Counted from the first letter of the stretch, positions 39,226 through 47,801 are shown. The stretch is 64,000 bases of DNA from CAZDYP01 sp964509505 (GCA_964509505.1 CAZDYP010000002.1:1-64000); one strand, 5' to 3'. Program-made: numbers and translations. The notes: a model not told the origin generated them from the letters alone.

Positions 39226-39602
39226 GATACCGCTACAACTAAGACTATGATCCGCCTGCGCCATTTGTGGACGTGATCTTGCTTGCTCCTGACGCGGAGC
39301 AACGTACAGTCTCTTTACCTGCTTTTGTAGATAGCGGCGCAGATGGGACTATCGTGCCAGTACGTCATCGCAAAGGCATTGATGCGCCGAAGGTTGGCAT
39401 CACTTTCATTCGCAGTCAATGGCACGAACGGCATCGTATGGTCACTTATCAGATTGATATTCAAATTGATACGCTGACCGTGCGAAACATTGAGGTGGTG
39501 GGCGATGCTATCTCCGATGAAATTGTGTTAGGGCGTGATGTGTTGAATCGCTTGCGTGTGCTGCTGGATGGCATCGCGCAGACGACAGAGATCCGTGGTT
39601 AG
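39222..39602 (+). pseudogene. Retropepsin-like aspartic protease gene with early stop
   Basis: The natural start is the ATG at 39222 overlapping the previous stop. Codons 1-6 read MRYRYN, codon 7 is TAA (39240-39242), and the frame then continues without interruption (DYDPPAPFVDVILLAPD) to 39602. The rest holds the active-site motif AFVDSGADGTIVP and the C-terminal EIVLGRDVLNRL of retropepsin-like proteins. A TAC-to-TAA change would explain it. Re-initiation at the GTG at 39267 would still give 111 residues with the active site, so activity may survive. Confidence 0.65.
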
Positions 39603-39616
39603 GGAGGAGGCGAGGC

Positions 39617-39883
39617 ATGGGCAAGCGCAATGGGCAAATGACAGACAAGCCGTGTTTGGCAACGGTCGTCGCAGAACTATTCCCGCGACAAGGGCAATGG
39701 CGCGCACATCATTATTTTGCGTTGCCTGAAGTGAATCGCATCGTCGAACTGTCGAAAGGAGAATTAGTCATCCCGACTATGCCCACCAATTTTCACCCAA
39801 TCATCTTGGAGCAATTGTTCCTCGCGATGCGCGCAGTTGTCAGCGCGCATCGTTTGGGAGTCATCCGATTTGCAGCAGAGTAA
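39617..39883 (+). pseudogene. Truncated Uma2-family endonuclease-like gene
   Basis: The 88 residues match only the N-terminal part of Uma2-family proteins, which are usually near 190: RAHHYFALPEVNRIVELSKG and ELVIPTMPTNFHPIILEQLF are typical. The frame stops after GVIRFAAE, before the PD-(D/E)XK catalytic core. A strong GGAGG precedes the ATG. It is likely a non-functional remnant, with a terminator directly after it. Confidence 0.65.
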
Positions 39884-39906
39884 CCGACCCTCACGGCTCA
39901 AGCGCC

Positions 39907-39940
39907 AAACGAGCGAGGCTCAAATCAGCCTCGCTCGTTT
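39907..39940. terminator. Bidirectional hairpin terminator
   Basis: AAACGAGCGAGGCT (39907-39920), loop CAAATC, AGCCTCGCTCGTTT (39927-39940) is a perfect 14-bp stem ending in T or A runs. It separates the Uma2 remnant from the convergent flavin-reductase gene. Confidence 0.85.
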
Positions 39941-39944
39941 CATT

Positions 39945-40655
39945 TCAATACCCCGTAAAACTATCGGTCTTGAGGTTGTCCTCAGACACTCCCGCTTGGA
40001 GTAACAGCTCTTTGTAGGCGTTCACCATTGGCGGGGGCCCACTGAGCCAGCACCACGACGCTTTGAAATTGGGCGCGTGGCGTTGGAGCAACGCTTCGCT
40101 CAAACGTCCCGTCTCACCGTTCCAACCACGCTCGGGTTCGCTCAGCACATGCGTACACTTAAACGAGGGCATGGCTTGGGCGAGGTCGGCGAGCTCGCGC
40201 CCAAACACGATATCGGCAATGGTGCGATTGAAGTAAAACAGGGTTGCGTTGATGGATTGTTGCGTGTTGAACGCTTCGCGCAAGATCGAGCGATAGGGCG
40301 TGATGCCGATGCCACCTGCGATGAAGACATGCTCATTCGCTCCTTCGTCGGGTATAGTGAAGCCGCCGCGTGGCGTCTCCAGCGTCAGCGCGTAACCGAT
40401 AGGCGCATGGCGCAACGTTTCCTTGAAGCCACTGCCGCGCAAGCGTGTGGTGAACATCACCCTGCCTTGTTCGCTCGGCGCAGACGAGATGGTGAAGTGT
40501 CGTCGTTTGCCGCGCTCATCGGGAAACGCGAGCTCATCCAATTCAAAGAACACGAATTGTCCGGCCTTGAATGTGAACAGTTGCCCGTTCAAATCGAACA
40601 CGAACGACATTACATCGCTCGTTTCTTGTCGCTGCTCTTGCAAGGTGATACGCAT
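39945..40655 (-). CDS. FAD-binding oxidoreductase (ferredoxin-NADP reductase-like)
   Basis: This 236-residue flavoprotein starts at the ATG at 40655, with AAGGAGGGGG close upstream; the longer frame is repeat. It shows the FAD motif RRHFTISSAPSE, GGFTIPDEG, the NAD-binding GGIGITPYRSILREA and a C-terminal SGPPPMVNAY. No iron-sulphur domain is attached, so it should pass electrons to a separate partner. It is small for the family, but both domains are complete. Confidence 0.85.
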   Translation of the reverse strand: MRITLQEQRQETSDVMSFVFDLNGQLFTFKAGQFVFFELDELAFPDERGKRRHFTISSAPSEQGRVMFTTRLRGSGFKETLRHAPIGYALTLETPRGGFTIPDEGANEHVFIAGGIGITPYRSILREAFNTQQSINATLFYFNRTIADIVFGRELADLAQAMPSFKCTHVLSEPERGWNGETGRLSEALLQRHAPNFKASWCWLSGPPPMVNAYKELLLQAGVSEDNLKTDSFTGY

Positions 40656-40677
40656 AGCCCCCTCCTTTATAAAGCAA

Positions 40678-40754
40678 AGTATCAAGTGCCAGGTGTCAAG
40701 TGTCAAGTGTCAAGTGTCAAAGCCGCTCCCACATGACACATGACACTTGACCCT
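40678..40754. repeat. Tandem AAGTGTC repeat with inverted end
   Basis: Four to five copies of the unit AAGTGTC(AAGTGTCA) are followed by an inverse GACACATGACACTTG. This is the spacer between the flavin reductase and LLM oxidoreductase genes. Confidence 0.8.
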
Positions 40755-41786
40755 TCATTGGTGAAACAGCTCCACCGTCTGCCGCCACTGCGTTTCGGTG
40801 CCGCCTGATTCCATCGGCAAGTAGTAGGTGATGCGATCCAGCAAGCCGCCTGCGTAACGCTTCTGCAATTTCGCGGGCAACTCCGCCCAGGTGCCTTCCT
40901 CCGCGTACGTGTAGAGCATTTCATCGGTAATAAGTTGCGGCATCTCGNNNNNNNNNNACTTGCCGCGCGACGCGAGATGCGACAATTGCTCCGCCGTGGC
41001 TTTCCAACCATGAATCTCTAACACAGGATGATACGTCGGCGTGCTGGCGTAGAATGCGATTTGTTGACGGATGAGCTCGCGGATGGGCGCGCGTTCAGTT
41101 TCATTGTCGCCTGCAATCACGAAAGCCGCGCTCGTCAGCTCGATGTCTTTGCGTGTGCGGTCTGTGCCTTTCATGCCGATTGCCATTTGGGGCAAGATGA
41201 ATTCCGCGATGTATTTTGGCGAATGGAGTGGATGCACATGGAAGCCTTCGCAGAGCTCGCCCGCGAGCCGACAGAGATGCTCGTTCACGCCCGCGATGTA
41301 GATGGGGATATGCGGATGCTCGATGGGGCCGGGATTGAAGAATGGCGACATGAGCGTGAGCTTGAAGAACTCGCCGCGAAAGTTCATTTTTTCGCCCGTC
41401 TGCCAACAATGCCACACATGACGCATGGCGAGGATGTATTCGCGGAAGCGCGGCGTCGGATGATCCCACACCATGCCGAAGCGGCGTTCGATGTGCGGCT
41501 TGATTTGCGTGCCGAGTCCCATGATGAAACGCCCGTGGCTCATCGCCTGCAAATCCCAGCCGATATATGCCAGCGCCATCGGGCTGCGCGAAAACGCAAC
41601 GGCAATCGAAGTACCGAGTTTGATTTTGGTTGTGTGTTCAGCGGCGAGGACGAGTTGCAAGAACGCGTCATGTTGCGTTTCGGCTGACCACAGACAATCG
41701 AAGCCCAAGTTTTCGGCGCGTTTGGCGCGTGTCGCAATTTCTTGCAAGGTCAACGCACCGACGCCGAGGGCGGTGTCAATTTTCAT
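40755..41786 (-). CDS. LLM-class (F420-dependent) oxidoreductase, interrupted by 10-N gap
   Basis: This TIM-barrel protein of about 343 residues is of the luciferase-like F420-dependent group (TIGR03617-like). It starts at the ATG at 41786 (MKIDTALGVGALTLQEIATR). Features: FDCLWSAETQHDAFL, TSIAVAFSRSPMALAY, GRFIMGLGTQIKPHIERRF, PIYIAGVNEHLCRLAGE. The gap at 40948-40957 falls in the segment that normally reads GKWDEM; the flanking bases (T ... C) fit Trp-Asp, so the true gap may be only a few bases. The substrate is unknown. Confidence 0.85.
   Translation of the reverse strand: MKIDTALGVGALTLQEIATRAKRAENLGFDCLWSAETQHDAFLQLVLAAEHTTKIKLGTSIAVAFSRSPMALAYIGWDLQAMSHGRFIMGLGTQIKPHIERRFGMVWDHPTPRFREYILAMRHVWHCWQTGEKMNFRGEFFKLTLMSPFFNPGPIEHPHIPIYIAGVNEHLCRLAGELCEGFHVHPLHSPKYIAEFILPQMAIGMKGTDRTRKDIELTSAAFVIAGDNETERAPIRELIRQQIAFYASTPTYHPVLEIHGWKATAEQLSHLASRGKXXXXEMPQLITDEMLYTYAEEGTWAELPAKLQKRYAGGLLDRITYYLPMESGGTETQWRQTVELFHQ
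40948..40957. other. Assembly gap (10 N)
   Basis: Ten unknown bases lie inside the LLM oxidoreductase gene. Flanking GCATCTCG (40940-40947) and CGAGATGC (40972-40979) are inverted copies, so a hairpin may have disturbed assembly. Confidence 0.9.
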
Positions 41787-42016
41787 GCTATGCTCCAATG
41801 GGAAGTTGAAGATTGAAGGTTGAAGATTAAAGGATAAGCAACCATGCAGGCAAGCGCAGAGGTGATACGGCAAACGATTGATTGACTATCGGAAATCTCC
41901 TTGAGATGTGATTCACGCTGCGTCACGCTCGGCGCAACGCATTTGAGGTTCACACTCTACACCACAAGGCGTCCCGTTGTCATGAGGCAATGTCCCGTAT
42001 GGGGCGGGAAGTTTAG

Positions 42017-42068
42017 ACAACACACCACGCGCCCGCTAGCAGCTGATAGCGGGCGCGCTGTGTGTTGT
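42017..42068 (-). terminator. Strong hairpin after the nucleotidyltransferase-HEPN gene
   Basis: The outer stem ACAACACA/TGTGTTGT encloses a GCGCCCGCTA/TAGCGGGCGC inner stem. It begins eight bases after the stop on the minus strand. No T run follows, so termination is likely but not typical. The rest of 41787-42075 shows no gene. Confidence 0.55.
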
Positions 42069-42075
42069 GCGTCAT

Positions 42076-42795
42076 TTAAGGGGTTTTCATTTTCTCTTGT
42101 ATGAGCATGACGAGCGCTTTCGCCTCCGCCAATGATTGTAACACTTCGTCCTTCGTCAAGGGAGAGCCAGCCAGCAAAGGATAGCGCCCTTCGATGTAGT
42201 AGGCGTTCATTTTGCGGCAGGCAGGCAAGAAAGGCGCAAAGCGTGCATCGTGTGGTGTTGCCGCACGGATCAGCTCTTCGAGGCTGTGAATGCGTCGCAA
42301 GCCCCAGCCTGTGCTGAGCAGATAGCCTTTGAGGTATTTTTCAACGCCCTGTTGAATGAGCATCGCAGCAATACCTAATGGCTCGTTTTCACGCAAGAGC
42401 AATTCGGCGACTCGCAAGTCGTCATCACCTTTACGAAACCAATCCGACGGCTTCAATGATTCGCTCGCGCTCATCAGTACCTCTCCCTTTTCAAAAATCT
42501 CGCGCAACAGGGGGTCGCCTGCATCCAACCCTTGTTGAGTTTCCTGCGGCGTATAGACAATCGGCTCGAATGGCACGTCACGCTGCCAGTCGAAAGCGAT
42601 TTCCTGAGCGCGTACCATGCGCTCGATGCGCCGCTCATCTGTATTTTTGATGATGAGCATGTCTATATCGCTGTCCGCATGGGGTTGTCCATAAGCATAC
42701 GAGCCAAACAAAATAATGCGCTCAGGTTGGTAAGCCTGCCGTAACTTATGCACAATGTCCCAAATATATTTTTGGATGCGCTGATCCGTAATCAT
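42076..42795 (-). CDS. Fused nucleotidyltransferase-HEPN protein
   Basis: This 239-residue protein starts at the ATG at 42795 (MITDQRIQ), with TGAGG upstream. The N-terminal part (1-115) is a minimal nucleotidyltransferase with GSYAYGQPHADSDIDML (GS-x10-DxD) and a third acidic strand (VPFEPIVY). The C-terminal part (about 120-235) is a HEPN domain of the kind DWFRKGDDDLRVAELLL, AAMLIQQGVEKYLKGYLL and IHSLEELI. It lacks the R-x4-H RNase motif of the HepT gene at 33606, so it may not be a toxin. It joins in one chain what MntA and HepT split over two genes. Confidence 0.8.
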   Translation of the reverse strand: MITDQRIQKYIWDIVHKLRQAYQPERIILFGSYAYGQPHADSDIDMLIIKNTDERRIERMVRAQEIAFDWQRDVPFEPIVYTPQETQQGLDAGDPLLREIFEKGEVLMSASESLKPSDWFRKGDDDLRVAELLLRENEPLGIAAMLIQQGVEKYLKGYLLSTGWGLRRIHSLEELIRAATPHDARFAPFLPACRKMNAYYIEGRYPLLAGSPLTKDEVLQSLAEAKALVMLIQEKMKTP

Positions 42796-42811
42796 GGATT
42801 GCCTCAAGCGA

Positions 42812-42820
42812 ATTATAGCA
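42812..42820 (-). promoter_or_regulatory. Extended -10 promoter of NT-HEPN gene
   Basis: On the minus strand TGCTATAAT ends about 16 bases before the ATG at 42795. Confidence 0.55.
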
Positions 42821-42891
42821 TAAGCGCCACAGTCACACAGATTACCAGTAACAGCTGACTGATGGCTATTCGCTATCCACTATTTGCCGTC

Positions 42892-42900
42892 TGGTATAAT
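42892..42900 (+). promoter_or_regulatory. Extended -10 promoter of DUF2071 fusion gene (leaderless)
   Basis: TGGTATAAT (42892-42900) ends six bases before the GTG at 42907. Directly upstream lies the short repeat GGCTATTCGCTATCC. This arrangement mirrors 28860-28889. Confidence 0.6.
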
Positions 42901-42906
42901 TCTGCC

Positions 42907-44349
42907 GTGCTAACTCTCTTCTCCTCCGAAACTCGCCTACGCCTCGCGTGGTTCTGCGCGGGCGCGCACATCGCTTCGATTCTCGCCGTGTTGCTCGTCA
43001 TTCAAAATGGCACGCCCGCAGGCGAGCTCATCACGCGACGCGAATACGTGGCGACTCACGCGCTGGTATGGGGCGTCGCGTGGGGCGTGTGGGTGTTTGC
43101 GTCGTTGTCGCTGATTTTGTTTTGGCTGACGTGTGTGGATGTGTTGCCGTACAAAGTGTGGGGTATGTTAGCGGTAGGATTGACGTTTAGCGGGGCGTTG
43201 ATAGATTGGGTGAACGAGGTGATTTGGATTTTTCTCGCGCCGACGTGGGCGTTGCTCGCGCGCAACGATGTGTTCTATGCGAATCTTTATGCCGTGTGGG
43301 ATCGCGCATACACCGTGCTATCCGTTGGCGTCGCGCACGGACTCTACACGGTGAGTGGCATCATCATCACCGCCATCACGTTGCAGACGAAAAACTTTCC
43401 ACGCTGGTTGTCGTGGTGGGGTATGGGGGTGTGGGTGTTGTCGTTGGTGATGGCGTATGCGGGCTTCGCAGGCGAAGCGTTGTGGTTGTTGATCGTGCCT
43501 GCGGGCGTGTTCCCATTATTCGTCGCATGGGTGATGCTGATGGGCTATGGCTGGCTCTGCGCAGCACGCCCTCACGCCATTACCGAATCATTGCGCGAGC
43601 GCTTGACAGTGCGCGAAACAGCGCGGGCGATGATACCGAAGCATCTGCTTGCGATGACGGCGACTTTTCGCCGCTGCTTCTACGTACATTTCGCCATCGC
43701 GCCTGATGTGATACGTCGCTGCTTGCCGCCAATCCTTGAACCTGATTTGTACAATGGTCGGGCTTTCGTTTCCGTGGCAATCGTGCAATTAGAAGGTATG
43801 CGTCCCACCTGGTTGCCAACGTGGTTGGGCGTAACTTACCACCAAGTGTTGTATCGTGTCGCCGTGCGCTACAACGGTGAACGGGGCGTTTATTTTTTAC
43901 GCAGCGATGCAGACAATCATTGGATGGCGTTGTTAAGCGATTGGTTCACGATCTTTCGCGCTCATCACGCACATATCGCTTGGAGACAGGCGCCCCATCA
44001 CGTGCATTGCGACATCACCCCCAAGCCCGCTCATCACGCCGACATCCACGCGTCCTATGATTTGCATACGGCGACACATGACATGCCCGCATCATCACAA
44101 TTCAAGACGTTGGCAGAGGCGAAAGATTTTCTGGTGGAATTGTCTGTCGCATTTGGCTATGATCCGTTGCGAGAGAAGGTAGAGCGAGTCACAGTCAAGC
44201 GTGGCAAGTGGAATGTTCAACTCGTCGCCGACACTCGCGCACACTACGACTGGTTGAATGGCAGCGAGTTCTTCCCCGCAGGCTGCGCGCAACTCGATTC
44301 GATTTTCTATGTGGAGGCGATACCGTATTACTGGTATCGGCTGAAATAG
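42907..44349 (+). CDS. Membrane protein with C-terminal DUF2071 domain
   Basis: This 480-residue protein starts at the GTG at 42907, at the end of a leaderless-type promoter; upstream codons are repeat. Residues 1-230 hold about six transmembrane helices (for example IASILAVLLVIQNG, THALVWGVAWGVWVFASLSL, LYTVSGIIITAITLQTKNFP). Residues about 245-480 are a DUF2071/YqjF-like domain (FAIAPDVIRRCLPPILEPDL, GRAFVSVAIVQLEGMRP) related to the acetoacetate-decarboxylase-like fold. The two parts normally occur separately. Function unknown. Confidence 0.75.
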   Translation: MLTLFSSETRLRLAWFCAGAHIASILAVLLVIQNGTPAGELITRREYVATHALVWGVAWGVWVFASLSLILFWLTCVDVLPYKVWGMLAVGLTFSGALIDWVNEVIWIFLAPTWALLARNDVFYANLYAVWDRAYTVLSVGVAHGLYTVSGIIITAITLQTKNFPRWLSWWGMGVWVLSLVMAYAGFAGEALWLLIVPAGVFPLFVAWVMLMGYGWLCAARPHAITESLRERLTVRETARAMIPKHLLAMTATFRRCFYVHFAIAPDVIRRCLPPILEPDLYNGRAFVSVAIVQLEGMRPTWLPTWLGVTYHQVLYRVAVRYNGERGVYFLRSDADNHWMALLSDWFTIFRAHHAHIAWRQAPHHVHCDITPKPAHHADIHASYDLHTATHDMPASSQFKTLAEAKDFLVELSVAFGYDPLREKVERVTVKRGKWNVQLVADTRAHYDWLNGSEFFPAGCAQLDSIFYVEAIPYYWYRLK

Positions 44350-44352
44350 CGA

Positions 44353-44376
44353 ACAGCATCCTGAGCTTGTTGAAGG
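44353..44376. repeat. Short interspersed repeat, second copy
   Basis: CCTGAGCTTGTTGAAGGACG, related to the copy at 7918-7941, lies just after the DUF2071 fusion gene. Confidence 0.55.
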
Positions 44377-44471
44377 ACGCTATTTGCCTTCCGCCGTTCG
44401 CTCCCCCAACCCCACCTCGCGCGCTTTGAGGGTCGTGTTCCTGTCGTGACAAGACAAGCGGCGGGACATAA

Positions 44472-44502
44472 CACAAGCCTCTGTGCAAGGCAGAGGCTTG
44501 TG
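44472..44502. terminator. Hairpin after dtd
   Basis: CACAAGCCTCTG (44472-44483) and CAGAGGCTTGTG (44491-44502) form a perfect 12-bp stem with a seven-base loop, two bases beyond the dtd stop. No clear T run follows. Confidence 0.65.
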
Positions 44503-44504
44503 AT

Positions 44505-44954
44505 TTACAACTCCATCGTATCCAACCCAATCGTCACAGGTCCATCGTTCTCCAACGTCACCTGCATGTGTGCGCCAAAGATGCCTGTCTGCACATCGCT
44601 CACGCCTGCCTCGCGCAACACATCGGCAAAATACTCGCAAAGCGGTTCAGCCTGTGCGGGCTTCGCAGCGGCGCTGAAGTCGGGGCGGCGTCCGCGTTTT
44701 ATGTTCGCGTACAACGTGAATTGCGAGACGACCAGCGCGCTACCCTGCGCCTCCACGACTGACACATTCATCTTTCCATTTTCATCCGCAAAGATGCGCA
44801 ACCCCGCAATTTTGTCCGCCAGCGTCTTCGCTTCTTTATTGGTATCGCCATGCGTCACGCCCAACAAAATGAGCAAGCCGTGTCCAATCTGCGCGACGAC
44901 TTGCCCATTGACGATGACGGCGGCATGAGTGACTCGTTGAATTAAGGCTCTCAT
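44505..44954 (-). CDS. dtd: D-aminoacyl-tRNA deacylase
   Basis: This 149-residue Dtd starts at the ATG at 44954 (MRALIQRVTHAAVIVNGQVV). The active-site motif SQFTLYANIKRGRRPDFS and the C-terminal VTLENDGPVTIGLD (family: NxGPVT) are both present, along with GLRIFADENGKMNVSV. It removes D-amino acids wrongly attached to tRNA. Length is normal. The upstream spacer 44955-45042 carries a perfect 9-bp inverted repeat (GGAGGAAAT at 44974 and ATTTCCTCC at 44996). Confidence 0.93.
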   Translation of the reverse strand: MRALIQRVTHAAVIVNGQVVAQIGHGLLILLGVTHGDTNKEAKTLADKIAGLRIFADENGKMNVSVVEAQGSALVVSQFTLYANIKRGRRPDFSAAAKPAQAEPLCEYFADVLREAGVSDVQTGIFGAHMQVTLENDGPVTIGLDTMEL

Positions 44955-45042
44955 TTCGCTCAAAAGGAAATGCGGAGGAAATGTGCGACGCTCCGATTTC
45001 CTCCTATTTGCCCCTCATCTCCTCTAATCTCACTGAAGTCAT

Positions 45043-45903
45043 TTACGGCTTGTTCTTTAATTGCAACGACCCCAACCCCATCTCCACTTCCAATGTCAAC
45101 ACGGGGCCCACGCCCGTCAACATGTAGTTGTCGCCGTCCTTCTTCCACGCGCCCTCGGGGTTGACGGCGCGCGGTCCGCCCGACAACATCACTTTCGCGT
45201 TGGTGCCTTCTGGCACAATGAGTGTGAGCGTCGCAGCGCCGATTTGCACTTTCGCGGTCGCATTGCGCTGCAGCTTGCCGCTGAAGTCAAGCGTGTAATT
45301 GCTAACGCCGCCTTTGAAGATGAGCTTCTCGAAGTTTGCGTTCGCTAAACCCATAAACGACATCGCTGATGCGCCCGTCTCCACCAACAGCTCGCGCATC
45401 ACTTCAGGGTTGAGCGAGGCAAACTTGATGTTGCTTGTCGCCGCGCCTTGCTCAATCTTCAACGCGCGCAACGGCACGCCGCCGAGACTGAGCGTGCCTT
45501 TATACGCGCCTGCATCCACCGTTAAACTAATGGGCGATGTTTTGCCCAACTGCAAGTTCCACTTGTTGATGGTATTCGTGCTGTCAGTTAAAAACACATC
45601 AGACTTACCCTGCGCGATGATGACACGCGTGCCGCTAATCGTGATGGTCGGTTTCCACTCGGCGACATTGGTTTGAATGACGCCTTCAATCAACTTGCTT
45701 GACCCGCCTGACAAATCCAACTCTGCCGCGCCTACTTGCAGCGTCAAGTTCGTTACTATGTTTGCGGCAGGCGCAGGCACATTGATAGGCGTCGTCTGCG
45801 TCGCCCCTGTTTTCAGTTGTGGCACGCCGCCCAACGTAAAATCACACGCAGTCGTTGCGGTGATGATGAGTAGCAAGCTGAAAATAATTTTGCGGTGCAA
45901 CAT
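45043..45903 (-). CDS. Toastrack-like lipoprotein
   Basis: This 286-residue lipoprotein starts at the ATG at 45903, with GGAGGAG just upstream, followed by a signal ending in lipobox TTAC. The rest is beta-rich: NLTLQVGAAELDLSGGSSKL, FKGGVSNYTLDFSGKLQRNA, IGAATLTLIVPEGTNAKVML. Repeated short strands with Gly-Ala turns fit the DUF2154/toastrack fold of cell-wall-stress (LiaF-like) and anti-sigma partners. Likely surface-exposed. Function not assigned. Confidence 0.75.
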   Translation of the reverse strand: MLHRKIIFSLLLIITATTACDFTLGGVPQLKTGATQTTPINVPAPAANIVTNLTLQVGAAELDLSGGSSKLIEGVIQTNVAEWKPTITISGTRVIIAQGKSDVFLTDSTNTINKWNLQLGKTSPISLTVDAGAYKGTLSLGGVPLRALKIEQGAATSNIKFASLNPEVMRELLVETGASAMSFMGLANANFEKLIFKGGVSNYTLDFSGKLQRNATAKVQIGAATLTLIVPEGTNAKVMLSGGPRAVNPEGAWKKDGDNYMLTGVGPVLTLEVEMGLGSLQLKNKP

Positions 45904-45986
45904 GTCTCCTCCACTAACACGTGAGCAGTGAACAGTGGGCAGTGTGATGGCCTCTGATGACTGTTCGCTACTCACTGTTCACTTAG

Positions 45987-47768
45987 CTACTTTCCCAACC
46001 TCGCAATCTCTTCTTCCACAATCTTCGCCTCCAACTTTTTGTACAACGGCTTCGGCTCGCGCAATGTTTGTCCCGCCTTCAATTCGCTGGGTTGCCAATG
46101 ATCGCCTGCGGTGGGATGCTGATAGACGAGCGCACGATGAGACGATTGATTTTCGTTGAAGGTCGCAATGTCTATGGCGCCGCTCAATGTGCCATCGTAA
46201 CCGAGTTGCGCGTGCAACGCTTCGGTCGAGAAGGGGAGGAAGGGATGGAACAACACTTTGAGCGAATCAATCACGCGCAACGCCGTATAAATGGTCGTCG
46301 CAGCGCGCGTACGCTCAACCTTAATTTCCTTCCACGGCTCGCGCTCGTTTAAGTATTTGTTCGCCTCGCGGGCTAGCGCCATCACCTCCGCTTGCGCCTC
46401 GCGGAAATGGCAATGCGCCAGCAAATCGCCAATCGGCTCAAAGCCGGCTTCAACTTTGGCGATGAGCGCTTGGTCGGTCTCGTCCAACGCGCTGGGTGAC
46501 GGCACGCGCTTATCGAAGTTGCGATAGGCAAACGTCAGCACGCGGTTTGCCAAGTTGCCCCATGTGCCAACGAGCTCATCGTTGTTGCGGCGCAAGAAAT
46601 CCGACCACACCCAATCGCTATCACGCGTTTCGGGCGCAACTGCCGTGAGATAATAGCGAATCGGATCAGGGTCGTAACGCGCCAGCGCATCGGGCAACCA
46701 TACCGCCCACTGGTCGCCCTTCGAGAACTTGCGCCCTTCGAGGTTCAAGAACTCGTTGGATGGAATGTCGTAGGGCAGGTTCAACGACTTCTGCCCGTCA
46801 TCATACAAGCCTTGCGCACCCATCAAAATGGCGGGCCACATGATGGCGTGGAAGGGAATGTTGTCCTTGCCGATGAAATGGTAGATGCGTGCCTCAGGGT
46901 TATACCACCATTGTTTCCACGCATCGGGTGTGCCATTATTTTTTGCCCATTCAATCGTCGCCGACAGGTAGCCAATGACCGCCTCGAACCAAACGTAGAT
47001 GCGACGATCATCCCAACCTTCGATTGGCACAGGCACACCCCACTCGAGATCGCGCGTAATGGCGCGCGCAATCAGCCCATTGGCAACATAGTTGTGCGCG
47101 AAGCGCGAGACGTTGGGGCGCCACAACGCGCTTTGCTTTTCGAACCATGCGAGCAACGGCTTGCTTTGCGCGGGCAAATCGAGATAGAAGTGTTCCGATT
47201 CTTTCACGCTGACTTTGTGCGGCGCGTCGCCGGGCTTTGCCAATTTGCACTGCGGCTCGCCCAAGTCAAGCGCGTCCAGCACGCTGTCGCATTTTTGGCA
47301 TTGGTCGCCGCGCGCTTCTGGAAAGCCGCAGACCGGACACTTGCCATACACATAACGGTCAGGCAGAAAGCGTTGGTCATGCTCGCAATACAGTTGCTTC
47401 GTCGGTTGCTTGAAGATGAGCTCAACTTCAAGCAAGCGAGTGAAGATGTCCTGGGAAACTTTGTGATGGTTTTCCGTATCAGTATGCGTGAACAAATCGA
47501 ACGTCAAGCCCAAGGCGCGAAAGTCTTGGAGAAACGCCTCGTGATAGCGCAAGAACAATTCGCGCGATGTGACGCCTTCCTTATCCGCTTCAACTGTGAC
47601 GGGCGTACCATGCGAATCGCTGCCCGACACCATCAGCGCATGATTGCCGCGCAAGCGATGATAGCGCGCGAAAATATCGGGCGGCAGATACGCGCCCGCG
47701 ACATGTCCCAAATGTGAGTAATTGTTCGCGTAGGGCCACGCGACCGCAACGAGAATATATTCGTTCAT
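45987..47768 (-). CDS. metG: Methionyl-tRNA synthetase
   Basis: This 593-residue class I synthetase starts at the ATG at 47768 (MNEYILVAVAWPYANN). The HIGH-type motif is SHLGHVAGAYLPPDIFAR, the zinc region has four Cys pairs or parts of them (YCEHDQRFLPDRY, GKCPVCGFPEARGDQCQKC), and the KMSKS-type loop is GRKFSKGDQWAVW. It charges tRNA-Met. There is no C-terminal tRNA-binding (EMAP-like) extension. GAGCTCC-type spacing rather than a strong Shine-Dalgarno precedes the start. Confidence 0.93.
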   Translation of the reverse strand: MNEYILVAVAWPYANNYSHLGHVAGAYLPPDIFARYHRLRGNHALMVSGSDSHGTPVTVEADKEGVTSRELFLRYHEAFLQDFRALGLTFDLFTHTDTENHHKVSQDIFTRLLEVELIFKQPTKQLYCEHDQRFLPDRYVYGKCPVCGFPEARGDQCQKCDSVLDALDLGEPQCKLAKPGDAPHKVSVKESEHFYLDLPAQSKPLLAWFEKQSALWRPNVSRFAHNYVANGLIARAITRDLEWGVPVPIEGWDDRRIYVWFEAVIGYLSATIEWAKNNGTPDAWKQWWYNPEARIYHFIGKDNIPFHAIMWPAILMGAQGLYDDGQKSLNLPYDIPSNEFLNLEGRKFSKGDQWAVWLPDALARYDPDPIRYYLTAVAPETRDSDWVWSDFLRRNNDELVGTWGNLANRVLTFAYRNFDKRVPSPSALDETDQALIAKVEAGFEPIGDLLAHCHFREAQAEVMALAREANKYLNEREPWKEIKVERTRAATTIYTALRVIDSLKVLFHPFLPFSTEALHAQLGYDGTLSGAIDIATFNENQSSHRALVYQHPTAGDHWQPSELKAGQTLREPKPLYKKLEAKIVEEEIARLGK

Positions 47769-47801
47769 TGGAAGCTCCTTGTTTATGCTGTGATTGTAAC
47801 A

